Made by a program: the position numbers and the translations under genes
The notes under the pieces: generated by a model
Database searches by the model: none
What the model was told of the DNA's origin: nothing
The model's input: only the letters and a program-made list of their open reading frames with translations
Assembly: GCF_022952855.1 (NCBI RefSeq)
Contig: NZ_JALJDX010000200.1
Location: forward strand, 1-64,000
Direction: 5' to 3'
DNA: 64,000 nt
Origin: Pseudomonas sp. RGM2987
GTDB lineage: Bacteria; Pseudomonadota; Gammaproteobacteria; Pseudomonadales; Pseudomonadaceae
Part shown: piece by piece, positions 26,670 through 34,800 of the stretch
Position numbering within the stretch: position 1 is the stretch's first letter
How the letters are laid out: each line of letters opens with the position of its first letter

Positions 26670-27173
26670 TCAGGCGTCCTGGACGGCGGTGCTCAAGCCC
26701 AGTTCGTTCAATACTCGACTGCGAGAATCCTCGTCGGCGAGCACGTTTTCGATCGCTTTGCGAAACGCAGGCGCGTTACCCAACGGGCCCTTAAGCGCCA
26801 CCAGCGCGTTGCGCAATTGCATGAGCTTGTTGAGCTCCGGCACCTGGTCGACCAGATTCGCAGGGGTGAAGTCCTTCATTGAGCGCACGCGCAGCTGTAC
26901 AGCCAGCTCTTGTGTCTCACTCTCTTGCTGAAGGCGGTTCGATACGCTCAGCGTCAGGCTCAGCTCTTGCTTGGCCAGCACTTCATCGAACGTCGTCTTG
27001 TCGATACTGATCGGTTTGCGATCCTCGACGTTGCGTTCGTCCTTGCGATGGGTGTAGTCACCGATCGCCAACAGCTTCAGCGGCAGTTCGATCTCCTCCT
27101 GGGCGCCGCCGGTAGCGGGTTTGAAGGTGATGTTGATGCGTTCCTTAGGGGCGACAGAGCCTTCTCTGGCCAT
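26670..27173 (-). CDS. tssB: T6SS contractile sheath small subunit TssB
   Basis: The protein has 167 residues. Recognisable are RINITFKPATGGAQEEIELP, the LLAIGDYTHR segment, RKPISIDKTTFDEVL and SMKDFTPANLVDQVPELNKL, all TssB/VipA hallmarks. It forms the sheath with TssC and carries the ClpV-recognition helix in the assembled complex. The gene lies 33 bp after tssA and 25 bp before tssC. Confidence 0.96.
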   Translation of the reverse strand: MAREGSVAPKERINITFKPATGGAQEEIELPLKLLAIGDYTHRKDERNVEDRKPISIDKTTFDEVLAKQELSLTLSVSNRLQQESETQELAVQLRVRSMKDFTPANLVDQVPELNKLMQLRNALVALKGPLGNAPAFRKAIENVLADEDSRSRVLNELGLSTAVQDA

Positions 27174-27206
27174 GATTTTCTCCTTACGTTCTAGGGACCC
27201 GGAGGC

Positions 27207-28763
27207 CTATTCGATGACCCGTTCCAGGTCGAGATGACACAACCTTCGATAGACTTCTTCCCTGTGCTCACGCACGGTGTGGCTCTGGGGCAATAACTCG
27301 CAGCAGTCGTGAAGCAGATGCAGCACCTGGAGCGCGAGTTCGGGCTCCCATACATGCAGCTCGGCACGTTGCAGCATCTGGTCGAGCGCCTCGAGTTGAA
27401 CCTTGGCAAGTTCGTATTTCTTGGCCGAGAAGCACAGGCGGGCCATTGCAAACCGCCAGAGGAACCGCTCGCGAGCACCCAGGACGTTCTGCATGCCTTG
27501 CCTTATCGAACGGATGGCAGATTTGAGCCCTTCCTGGCGCAGGATCGATTGGGCTTGTTCGAAGGCCTGCTCCCAAGGAGCCGGGTTGCCTATGACATCG
27601 ATACTGGGCACAGGGCTGGCGATTCGTAGGTGAGGCTTTATGTGAGTTTCGATCCAGGCCTGAGTAGCCGGATCGGCGAAAGCCACCCCGTCATGCCAAC
27701 GCAGGTCTATGACTCCCGGCAGACGCTCGATAAACAATGCGAAATGGATCTCGACCTCACGCATGCCCTGCTCGGCATTCAAACCTTGCAGGCATTCCCA
27801 GGTGAGCCTGTGGCCATCGAGCCAGAACGGCGCCTTCGCCAGGCTGGCCTCGATTTCCACAAGCACGTCCGCGTAGTGCCCTTGCCGGAAACCGTCCGAA
27901 AACATTTTCAGCTTGTCTGCCGGCAGCCCGCGAAGCGGCGTGATCTGTTCGGCGTTTCGCTCGGGCAAGACGTCGACGGTAAGCCAGAGCAAAGTTCGAT
28001 TAAGGCGCAGGGCGCGGACATCAGTCGCTTTTTGCTTGAGCCACCAGGCACATAACGGCCGAGCGCCTTCCTCCTGCGCGCGCAGAGCCCTGTGGGCGTC
28101 TTTTTCGTTTTCAATGGGAGCGCCAGGGGCGAGTAACTGAGTGGCGACTTGTTTGACTTGAGCCACAACCGCCTGGATGGCGCCTGGCTGGGGCAGGTTT
28201 TCGGTTGTACGCAGGATCATGGTGTTGAGCCGTCGGCACAACGGCAACAGCAGAGGCGCTTCATCGCCCAGCCGGGTACTACAGATAGCTTCGAGGCTTT
28301 CAAGTTGTTCCGCCAGATGACGAAACATCGGTAATTGTTCCTTGATCGCTACGTCATCGCCCAATGCCTGCTCCAGGCGAGGCACCAGCCAACCAATGCT
28401 GGCGGCACGGGTTCGGTTTCTGAGCGGATGCACCTCTGGCCAATGGTGATGACACAAGTGCTGCAGCAGGCTGATTCCGGCCAGCAAGCCCCGGTACGAC
28501 TCACACTGATACAACGCCCAGGTCAGCCACGCCGCGACACGCAGATCCTTCGACTGGACGCGTAGCAGTTGCTCACTGCCTTCAACAATCTTTGACCAGT
28601 CGACCTGGCCGCTTCCGTGCATCGATTGGGCTTTATTCAACTCGCGTTCCAATGCTTCGTATTCGTTTGAAAAGCGTACGTCTGCGCCCACAAAACTCTC
28701 TTGGGAAATGGGACTTCTGGCTATAGCCAGATAATGGATGGAGAGCTTTTCGGAGTACGGCAT
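27207..28763 (-). CDS. tssA: T6SS assembly protein TssA
   Basis: The protein has 518 residues and an ImpA-type N-terminal domain, with LSIHYLAIARSPISQESFVG-ADVRFSNEYEALERELNKA and VDWSKIVEGSEQLLRVQSKDLRVAAWL. TssA guides assembly of the baseplate and the sheath-tube complex. Its long C-terminal region places it with the longer TssA classes. It is the first gene of the operon; the promoter should lie in 28764-29000, read leftward. Confidence 0.92.
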   Translation of the reverse strand: MPYSEKLSIHYLAIARSPISQESFVGADVRFSNEYEALERELNKAQSMHGSGQVDWSKIVEGSEQLLRVQSKDLRVAAWLTWALYQCESYRGLLAGISLLQHLCHHHWPEVHPLRNRTRAASIGWLVPRLEQALGDDVAIKEQLPMFRHLAEQLESLEAICSTRLGDEAPLLLPLCRRLNTMILRTTENLPQPGAIQAVVAQVKQVATQLLAPGAPIENEKDAHRALRAQEEGARPLCAWWLKQKATDVRALRLNRTLLWLTVDVLPERNAEQITPLRGLPADKLKMFSDGFRQGHYADVLVEIEASLAKAPFWLDGHRLTWECLQGLNAEQGMREVEIHFALFIERLPGVIDLRWHDGVAFADPATQAWIETHIKPHLRIASPVPSIDVIGNPAPWEQAFEQAQSILRQEGLKSAIRSIRQGMQNVLGARERFLWRFAMARLCFSAKKYELAKVQLEALDQMLQRAELHVWEPELALQVLHLLHDCCELLPQSHTVREHREEVYRRLCHLDLERVIE

Positions 28764-28842
28764 TCACGAGCCTGCTTGAAACTTTCTTAATGGGGTTACA
28801 TTGAGCGATCGGGTTATTCGTGTTGAACTTTCAAGGTTGCTT

Positions 28843-29004
28843 GTAGGAAGTTTCGCCTTATGCAACCGGTGCTCGCCCTACGGCAGCAAGCGGCGACGCC
28901 AGCCTTTCGAAGGCCCCGAAGAATGCCAAGAATCAAAGAATAAAAAAGTAGGAAATTTCGCTTTTTTATAAAAATCCGAAATTCAAATCCTCACTGGAAG
29001 TTTC
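28843..29004. repeat. three direct repeats of GGAARTTTC upstream of tssA
   Basis: GTAGGAAGTTTCGC at 28843-28856 recurs as GTAGGAAATTTCGC at 28948-28961, with one mismatch in 14. A shorter GGAAGTTTC lies at 28996-29004. The nine-base cores start 105 and 45 bp apart, and 105 bp is about ten helical turns. The core is nearly palindromic (GAAATTTC). They could be binding sites for a regulator of the T6SS operon; this is inference. Confidence 0.35.
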
Positions 29005-29154
29005 AAAAGCCGACTCTGCTCAGAGCAAATCTATTATTTTCCTTAATTAAATATTTCAAATCGTTCCATTATTCGATTCGGCCAGGTTTTTCCTTGAACG
29101 AAACAGGGTACGTAGACATTTTTATGTATGCAGGGCCGCATTCTTTCGACCGGC

Positions 29155-29203
29155 TTGCGACGGCTTCGCCGCCGAGCGGGAGCAAGCTCCCTCGCCACGG
29201 GAC
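29155..29203. repeat. single REP sequence
   Basis: The AGCGGGAGCAAGCTCCCTCG core is followed by CCACGG, the same class as at 6121, 36519-36652 and 59236-59374. It is preceded by a short CGGCTTCGCCG palindrome. It lies upstream of aphA. Confidence 0.85.
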
Positions 29204-29359
29204 GGCGGCAAACCCCGGTCCAGCTTTGAAATCTTCCAGGGGCCATTTGTGGTCAAACCTTTTGGCCGTTTCGATCCCCTTTTGGCCTCTCCTGCCGTTC
29301 TCTGAAACGCCCCGCCCCGCAAGACTGTGACCCAACGATTCAGCCTGCGGAGAACAACA

Positions 29360-30391
29360 ATGCTGACGATCTATTCGGATGATCATCACCTGCACCATGG
29401 ACGCTGCGAATTGATGGACGGGCAGTTGATGCCTTGTTTCGAGATGCCTTCGCGTGCCGATCACGTGCTGGAGCGGGTCAAGACTCAAGCGCTGGGCCCC
29501 GTTACAGCGCCGGAGGATTTCGGGCTGGGGCCGATCCAGCGGATTCACACGCCCGCCTACCTGGAGTTCTTCAAGGGCGCCTGGGCGCGCTGGGCCGAGT
29601 TCAAGCGCGACGGCGATTTGTTGCCGTTCACTTGGCCGGCGCGGACGTTGCGTACGGTCATGCCGACCAGCCTGCACGGGCAGTTGGGTTATTACAGCTT
29701 CGACGGTGGTGCGCCGATCACTGCCGGAACCTGGCAAGCGGCCTACAGCGCCGCCCAGGTGGCGCTCACCGCCCAGGCGGCGATCCAACGCGGCGCCCGC
29801 AGTGCCTTTGCCTTGTGCCGCCCGCCGGGGCATCACGCGGCCAGTGACTTGATGGGCGGTTATTGCTACCTCAATAACGCGGCCATTGCGGCCCAGGCGT
29901 TCCTCGACCAGGGCCACAAGAAGGTCGCGATCCTGGATGTGGATTACCACCACGGCAATGGCACGCAATCGATTTTTTATGAACGCAGTGACGTGTTGTT
30001 CGCCTCGATTCATGGACATCCGGAGGCGGAGTTTCCGTTTTTCCTGGGCTATGCCGATGAGCGCGGTGAAGGCGCCGGTGAGGGCTTCAACTTCAACTAC
30101 CCTTTGCCGGCCGGCTCAGGCTGGGATACGTGGAGCGCGGCGCTGGAACAGGCGTGCGGCGAAGCCCAGCACTACGACGCCGATGTGCTGGTGGTGTCGC
30201 TGGGCGTGGACACGTTCAAGGACGATCCGATCTCGCAGTTTAAGCTCGACAGCCCGGATTACCTGGCAATGGGCAAACGCATCGCGGCGCTCGGCAAGCC
30301 GACGCTGTTCGTGATGGAAGGCGGTTATGCGGTGGCAGAAATCGGCATCAATGCCGTGAACGTTCTCGAAGGTTTTCAAAGCGCCCAATGA
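29360..30391 (+). CDS. aphA: acetylpolyamine amidohydrolase, histone-deacetylase family
   Basis: The protein has 343 residues and is cytosolic. It is a class II-like histone-deacetylase-fold enzyme. Visible are RPPGHHA with the catalytic histidine pair 158/159, GGYCYLNNAAIAA, and DVDYHHGNGTQ with metal ligands Asp195 and His197. A GVDTFKDDP segment carries the third zinc ligand. It removes acetyl groups from acetylated polyamines such as acetylputrescine. The neighbouring gene (30403) encodes a polyamine-binding protein, the arrangement I recall for P. aeruginosa AphA (PA1409-PA1410). I chose ATG 29360, which has GGAG upstream, over a start at 29327. Confidence 0.88.
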   Translation: MLTIYSDDHHLHHGRCELMDGQLMPCFEMPSRADHVLERVKTQALGPVTAPEDFGLGPIQRIHTPAYLEFFKGAWARWAEFKRDGDLLPFTWPARTLRTVMPTSLHGQLGYYSFDGGAPITAGTWQAAYSAAQVALTAQAAIQRGARSAFALCRPPGHHAASDLMGGYCYLNNAAIAAQAFLDQGHKKVAILDVDYHHGNGTQSIFYERSDVLFASIHGHPEAEFPFFLGYADERGEGAGEGFNFNYPLPAGSGWDTWSAALEQACGEAQHYDADVLVVSLGVDTFKDDPISQFKLDSPDYLAMGKRIAALGKPTLFVMEGGYAVAEIGINAVNVLEGFQSAQ

Positions 30392-30402
30392 GGAAAAACA
30401 GC

Positions 30403-31503
30403 ATGAAGAAACTCAAGCGTTTAATGGCCCCGGCCCTGTGCGCCACGCTGCTGTGTGGCGCCGTTCAGGCCGAGGAGCGCACCCTGCGTGTCTATAACTG
30501 GTTCGACTACATCACGCCCAAGGCCCTGGACGATTTCAAGGCGCAGAACAGCCAGGTGAAACTGGTCTACGACATTTTCGACACCAACGAGGCCCTGGAG
30601 GCCAAGCTGCTGACCGGCAACTCCGGCTATGACGTGGTGGTGCCGTCCAATGTGTTTCTGGCCAAGCAGATCGAGGCCGGGGTGTTCCAGCCGTTGGACC
30701 GCAGCAAGCTGCCGAACTGGAGCCACCTCGATCCCAAGCTGATGAAGTTGATCGAGGCCAACGATCCGGGCAACAAATTCGCCGTGCCCTACATGTACGG
30801 CACCATCCTGATCGGCTTCAACCCGGACAAGGTCAAGGCGGCCCTGGGCGACAACGCGCCGGTGGACAGCTGGGACCTGATCTTCAAGGAAGAAAACATC
30901 AGCAAGCTCAAGCAGTGTGGCGTGGCGCTGCTGGACTCGCCTTCGGAGATTCTGCCGCTGGCCTTGCAGCACCTGGGCCTGGACCCCAACAGCAAGAAGC
31001 CGGCGGACTACGCCAAGGCCGAAGCGCTGTTGATGAAGATCCGCCCGCATATCACTTATTTTCATTCGTCCAAGTACATGGCTGACATCGCCAACGGTGA
31101 TATCTGCGTGGCGGTCGGCTATTCCGGCAGCTTTTCCCAGGCCGCCAACCGGGCCAAGGAAGCCAAGAATGGCGTGACGGTGGACATGCGCCTGCCCAAG
31201 GAAGGCGCGCCGATCTGGTTCGACATGCTCGCCATTCCCAAAGGCGCGAAGAACCCGGACGACGCCTACACCTTTATCAATTATTTACTGCAACCGAAGG
31301 TGATCGCGCCGGTCAGCGATTTCGTCGGTTATCCGAACCCGAACAAGGACGCCACGGACATGGTCGACCCGGCCATTCGCAACAACCCCAACCTGTACCC
31401 GACCGAGGCGGCGATGGCGACGCTGTACACCTTGCAACCGCTGCCCAAGGACGCCGAGCGGGCACGGACGCGGGCCTGGACTCGGATCAAATCCGGGCAG
31501 TGA
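30403..31503 (+). CDS. polyamine ABC transporter periplasmic binding protein (PotF/SpuD-like)
   Basis: The protein has 366 residues and a Sec signal peptide (MKKLKRLMAPALCATLLCGA, cleavage after VQA). The mature part begins ERTLRVYNWFDYITP. This NWxDYI motif and the following KLVYDIFDTNEALEAKLLTG are typical of putrescine/spermidine-binding proteins. It should capture polyamines or acetylpolyamines in the periplasm. The gene directly follows aphA; the ATG at 30403 has AGGAAAA upstream, while an ATG at 30388 overlapping the aphA stop lacks one. No permease or ATPase gene lies beside it, so transporter partners must be encoded elsewhere. Confidence 0.9.
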   Translation: MKKLKRLMAPALCATLLCGAVQAEERTLRVYNWFDYITPKALDDFKAQNSQVKLVYDIFDTNEALEAKLLTGNSGYDVVVPSNVFLAKQIEAGVFQPLDRSKLPNWSHLDPKLMKLIEANDPGNKFAVPYMYGTILIGFNPDKVKAALGDNAPVDSWDLIFKEENISKLKQCGVALLDSPSEILPLALQHLGLDPNSKKPADYAKAEALLMKIRPHITYFHSSKYMADIANGDICVAVGYSGSFSQAANRAKEAKNGVTVDMRLPKEGAPIWFDMLAIPKGAKNPDDAYTFINYLLQPKVIAPVSDFVGYPNPNKDATDMVDPAIRNNPNLYPTEAAMATLYTLQPLPKDAERARTRAWTRIKSGQ

Positions 31504-31510
31504 AAGACTC

Positions 31511-31604
31511 TGTGGGAGCAAGGCTTGCCCGTGATCGGGGTATGTCTGTGGTGAAGAGGTTGGATGTGCCGCCGTCATCGCGAGCAGGCTCGCTCCCACA
31601 GGGG
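31511..31604. repeat. REPIN (inverted REP pair, GTGGGAGC type)
   Basis: TGTGGGAGCAAGGCTTGCCC at the left is mirrored by CGCGAGCAGGCTCGCTCCCA at the right, with a spacer between. It lies directly after the polyamine-binding protein gene. Confidence 0.85.
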
Positions 31605-31645
31605 GCTGTGGTGGGGGCAGGATTTGTGAGCGACAAAAAACCGAA

Positions 31646-31739
31646 ACTGTGGGAGCGGGCTTGCTCGCGATGGCGGACTGTCAGCCGGTATGGCTGGGAC
31701 CGACATACCGCCTTCGCGAGCAAGCCCGCTCCCACAGGG
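31646..31739. repeat. REPIN (inverted REP pair, GTGGGAGC type)
   Basis: CTGTGGGAGCGGGCTTGCTC is mirrored by CGAGCAAGCCCGCTCCCACA. It is a tandem neighbour of the REPIN at 31511-31604, so two pairs lie within 230 bp. Confidence 0.88.
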
Positions 31740-31787
31740 CATATGGGTATACATAGTTACCGCCTCCCTCATCTGGCGCCGCCCTAG

Positions 31788-31826
31788 CATGGAAAACCCC
31801 AAGCGTTTCGCTGCGGGTTTTCCATG
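31788..31826 (+). terminator. long perfect hairpin between the REPINs and the giant toxin gene
   Basis: CATGGAAAACCC (31788-31799) pairs perfectly with GGGTTTTCCATG (31815-31826). An inner AGCG-TTT-CGCT stem (31802-31812) continues it. It ends 23 bp before the ATG of the toxin gene. There is no trailing T-run, so it may not be a classical terminator; it could be a 5' untranslated-region structure of the toxin mRNA. Confidence 0.5.
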
Positions 31827-31849
31827 TACCACAAGGCAGGGAGCCTCAG

Positions 31850-34800
31850 ATGACACCCACCGCTATCACCCCGACCCCCAGGCCCGAGACCAACCCCAAG
31901 GATGCCGTGCTCAACCAGTTGCTCGCCGGGCCTACGTATCCGGAGGTTGCGTCGATACTGCTGCGCGATGCGCTCAAGAAGCTCTACCCCGAGCTGAACC
32001 TCGACCCCTATAACACCGTGGTCGGCGAGCCGGCCTGGGACATCGTCGACGACGAAATCGTGCGTCGCTCGACGCGCTATGAAACCCTCAGCGAAATGCT
32101 GGCCGGGATGGTGAATGAAAAAAGCGATCCGTTGCTGCTGATCGAAGGGTTGCACTTCCTGACCCAATTACCGCTGACGTCCCCCGATGTGCATTTGCCG
32201 GTGCGTATCGACCAGATCGGGCATCTGCTCAATGAGCTGGTGCCGGCGATGTTGACGGCCTGTCAGGAGCAGCAACTGGCGTATTGGAATGCTTCGCTGG
32301 GCGAGTCCGGCCCGCGCTGGCATGAGCTCTCCAGTGCGCTGCGCAAGGCTTGGAATGTCGACCGTGTAAAGGGCTGGACCTCGACTGAATGCGCCATGGC
32401 CAGGCAACTGTTCCATTACCCTGACCGCAAGGGCCGCAAGGACCATGACCCTTACGACAGCCATGCGTATCTGATCGACATCGATAAGGTCGATGGCCCA
32501 GAGGTATCGCGGCTGGGCGACAACTCGATCGTGGTGCTGATCGGCACGATCGATAGAAAAGAGGTCATCCTCAAGTACTCGATCGTCAACGGCTACCAGA
32601 AATTCGATTCGCGGCAAGCCCTGGGGCGATCACTGCCGGCCCATTTTGGTGGCGCCACTTATCGCAAGGTCCAGTGGCGGCTGTTTGAGCCCGACGGCAA
32701 TATTTTCGATCACAAGGCCTGCGGGATGATTGCCGAGCAGGTCAAGGTCATCGGTTCCTTGCCGCAAACATGGATGTCCTACGAGAACACGCCTGCCAGC
32801 GGTGACGAACCCGACGAGGATGCGCTGGTGGCCTGGTTCCAGAAGCAGATGCCTCACTGGCTGCTGGCAGCCTCGCCCTCGGATCAGACCCTGTTTGCCC
32901 AGCACATGAAAGACCTCTCGATCCTGAACCAGACCCATGCCGGCAAGACCTATCTGGACGAGATTGCGCCCATTCGGGACTACGCCTTGAGCCTGCTGAG
33001 AACCCAGATGATCGCGCAGCACCCCGACGCCGCGAAGCTCGACCTGGAGGAACTTGAGATCGAAGTCCGCAGCCCGGTTATCTGGGGCAGTTTCGTGGTA
33101 CCGGGAAAGATCGACGTCACCCGCTTCAGTCTCGTTGAACTGGCCTTGCAGAACCTGATCGCGCTGCCCCTGGGCAACAAGTCCCTGGTGTTCCTGGACG
33201 AGACAGAACTGCCTGAGTGGCTGACCGTCGAGTACATCGAGGGCCTCATTACCCAGGTCGATATCGGGCGCGTATACCCCGAGCTGATCAGGCGCACACT
33301 GCTGGATGATCCAGCGGAGTCGAGCCGCCGCGCAAAGCTGTATACCACCCAGTTGCGCATCCAGCTGCCCATGCTGGCACTCGAATGCAAGATCCGCGGT
33401 GAGGGACACCTGGACGACCGAGGCTATCGCTACGTCGCGGCCCTGATGGCGACGCAAGAAGCTGATCGCAAGGTCGACGGCAAAACCATTGTCATACGCA
33501 AACTGGCCTTCGTACCCGAACTGCAACTGGGCGATGCCGAAGACGTCGTCACCAACATGTTCGTCATCGGTCCCGAGGATTCCAACGCCGGGCCTTGCCT
33601 GCTGTATCGCCCGATGCTGCAACCGCAGTTGAGCCAATACCCCTCGTTCAGCAACCTGTTGTACGCGATCAGGCAAACCCCTTCGCTACGCCAGTCGGTG
33701 CTGGCCTGGTTACCCGACGGGGTGCGTGACGACTACGGCCGTTATGTTTTCCCGGACCTGCTGCCCTCCCCCTGGAGCATCGTGGCGTTCGTGGCCGCGC
33801 CTTTGACCTCCCTGGCCAACAGCGGCCCCGTCAGCCTGACCGACAAGACCCTGGGGGCGGACTTCCTGCCACAGCTGTTCAAGGCCAACGCCGATGCAAT
33901 GGTCGAGCTGGCTGATCGTCAGTCGGTGTCCAACCGGGAAAATCGCTGGGAGAGTTTCAAGCGCGCCGGCTGGTTGATTTTCAACCTGGCCCTGCCGTAT
34001 CTGGGCACGGCGGTAGGCACCGCAACCTGGCTCTGGCAGATCTTCGATGACATCGACAAACTGACGCAGCTCAAGGACCCGAGCGACCGGCCGGCCAAGT
34101 GGGAGGTGTTCACGGACCTGCTGCTGAACATTGCGCTGGCGGTCATTACCCATGCCATTGACCGCGCCAGGGCCGCCCGAAGACCGCATCGGGCCCAAGC
34201 CCCGAAGGAGGTGCGCGAACTGCAAAGCCTGCCCAAGCCCAAGCATGAATTGGTGATCGAACTACTCGAACCGCTTTCGAGTGCGCAACTGCCAACCGAA
34301 CACTACGAGACCATCCGCTCCAGCGGCGCCTTGATGGGCCGATCCCGCGACAGCGCCACGTTCCTCGACGCCTTGAGTATCGACGAACCCCAGGATCCGG
34401 GGCAGCTGCAAGCCGAGGGCGCGCTTAAAGGGCTCTACCAGCAAGGACAGGACTGGTCGGTAAAAATGGCCGGCAACTGGTTCAAGGTGAAGGTCGAAGG
34501 CGAGCAGGTCTGCATCATCGATGGCAAGGACCCTGCACGCGAGGGTCCGCCCCTGATAGGCGACGCCCACGGCAAATGGCACATCGACACGCGCCTACGC
34601 ATACGCGGCAGCGGCTCCCAGGGCATCAGGCAGAAAGTCGTGGCCGACGCCCAGCGGCGCCGGATCGACCTGTTGGCCGCGCTGAACACATTCGAAGGAA
34701 CGAAACCACAGAACCAACGACTGCTGACCATGCACGCCAAGGAATTGAACGAAGCCTCGGGGCCTGCCAGGGAAGTGAAGCGCGACGAGTATGTCGGCCT

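Larger units (their letters stand above)
28764..29359. other. intergenic region between tssA and aphA (divergent)
   Basis: There is no credible gene. The region must hold the T6SS promoter (leftward) and the aphA promoter (rightward). It contains three copies of a GGAARTTTC motif (28843-29004), a strikingly A/T-rich stretch at 28930-29070, and one REP sequence (29155-29203). I found no spacing-correct sigma-54 -24/-12 pair for the T6SS operon. Confidence 0.5.

Noticed and set aside
28859..28877. Possible sigma-54 promoter for the T6SS operon (GAGCACCGGTTGC on the minus strand)
   Set aside because: The spacing between the GG and GC elements is twelve instead of ten bases, so it does not fit RpoN promoters.
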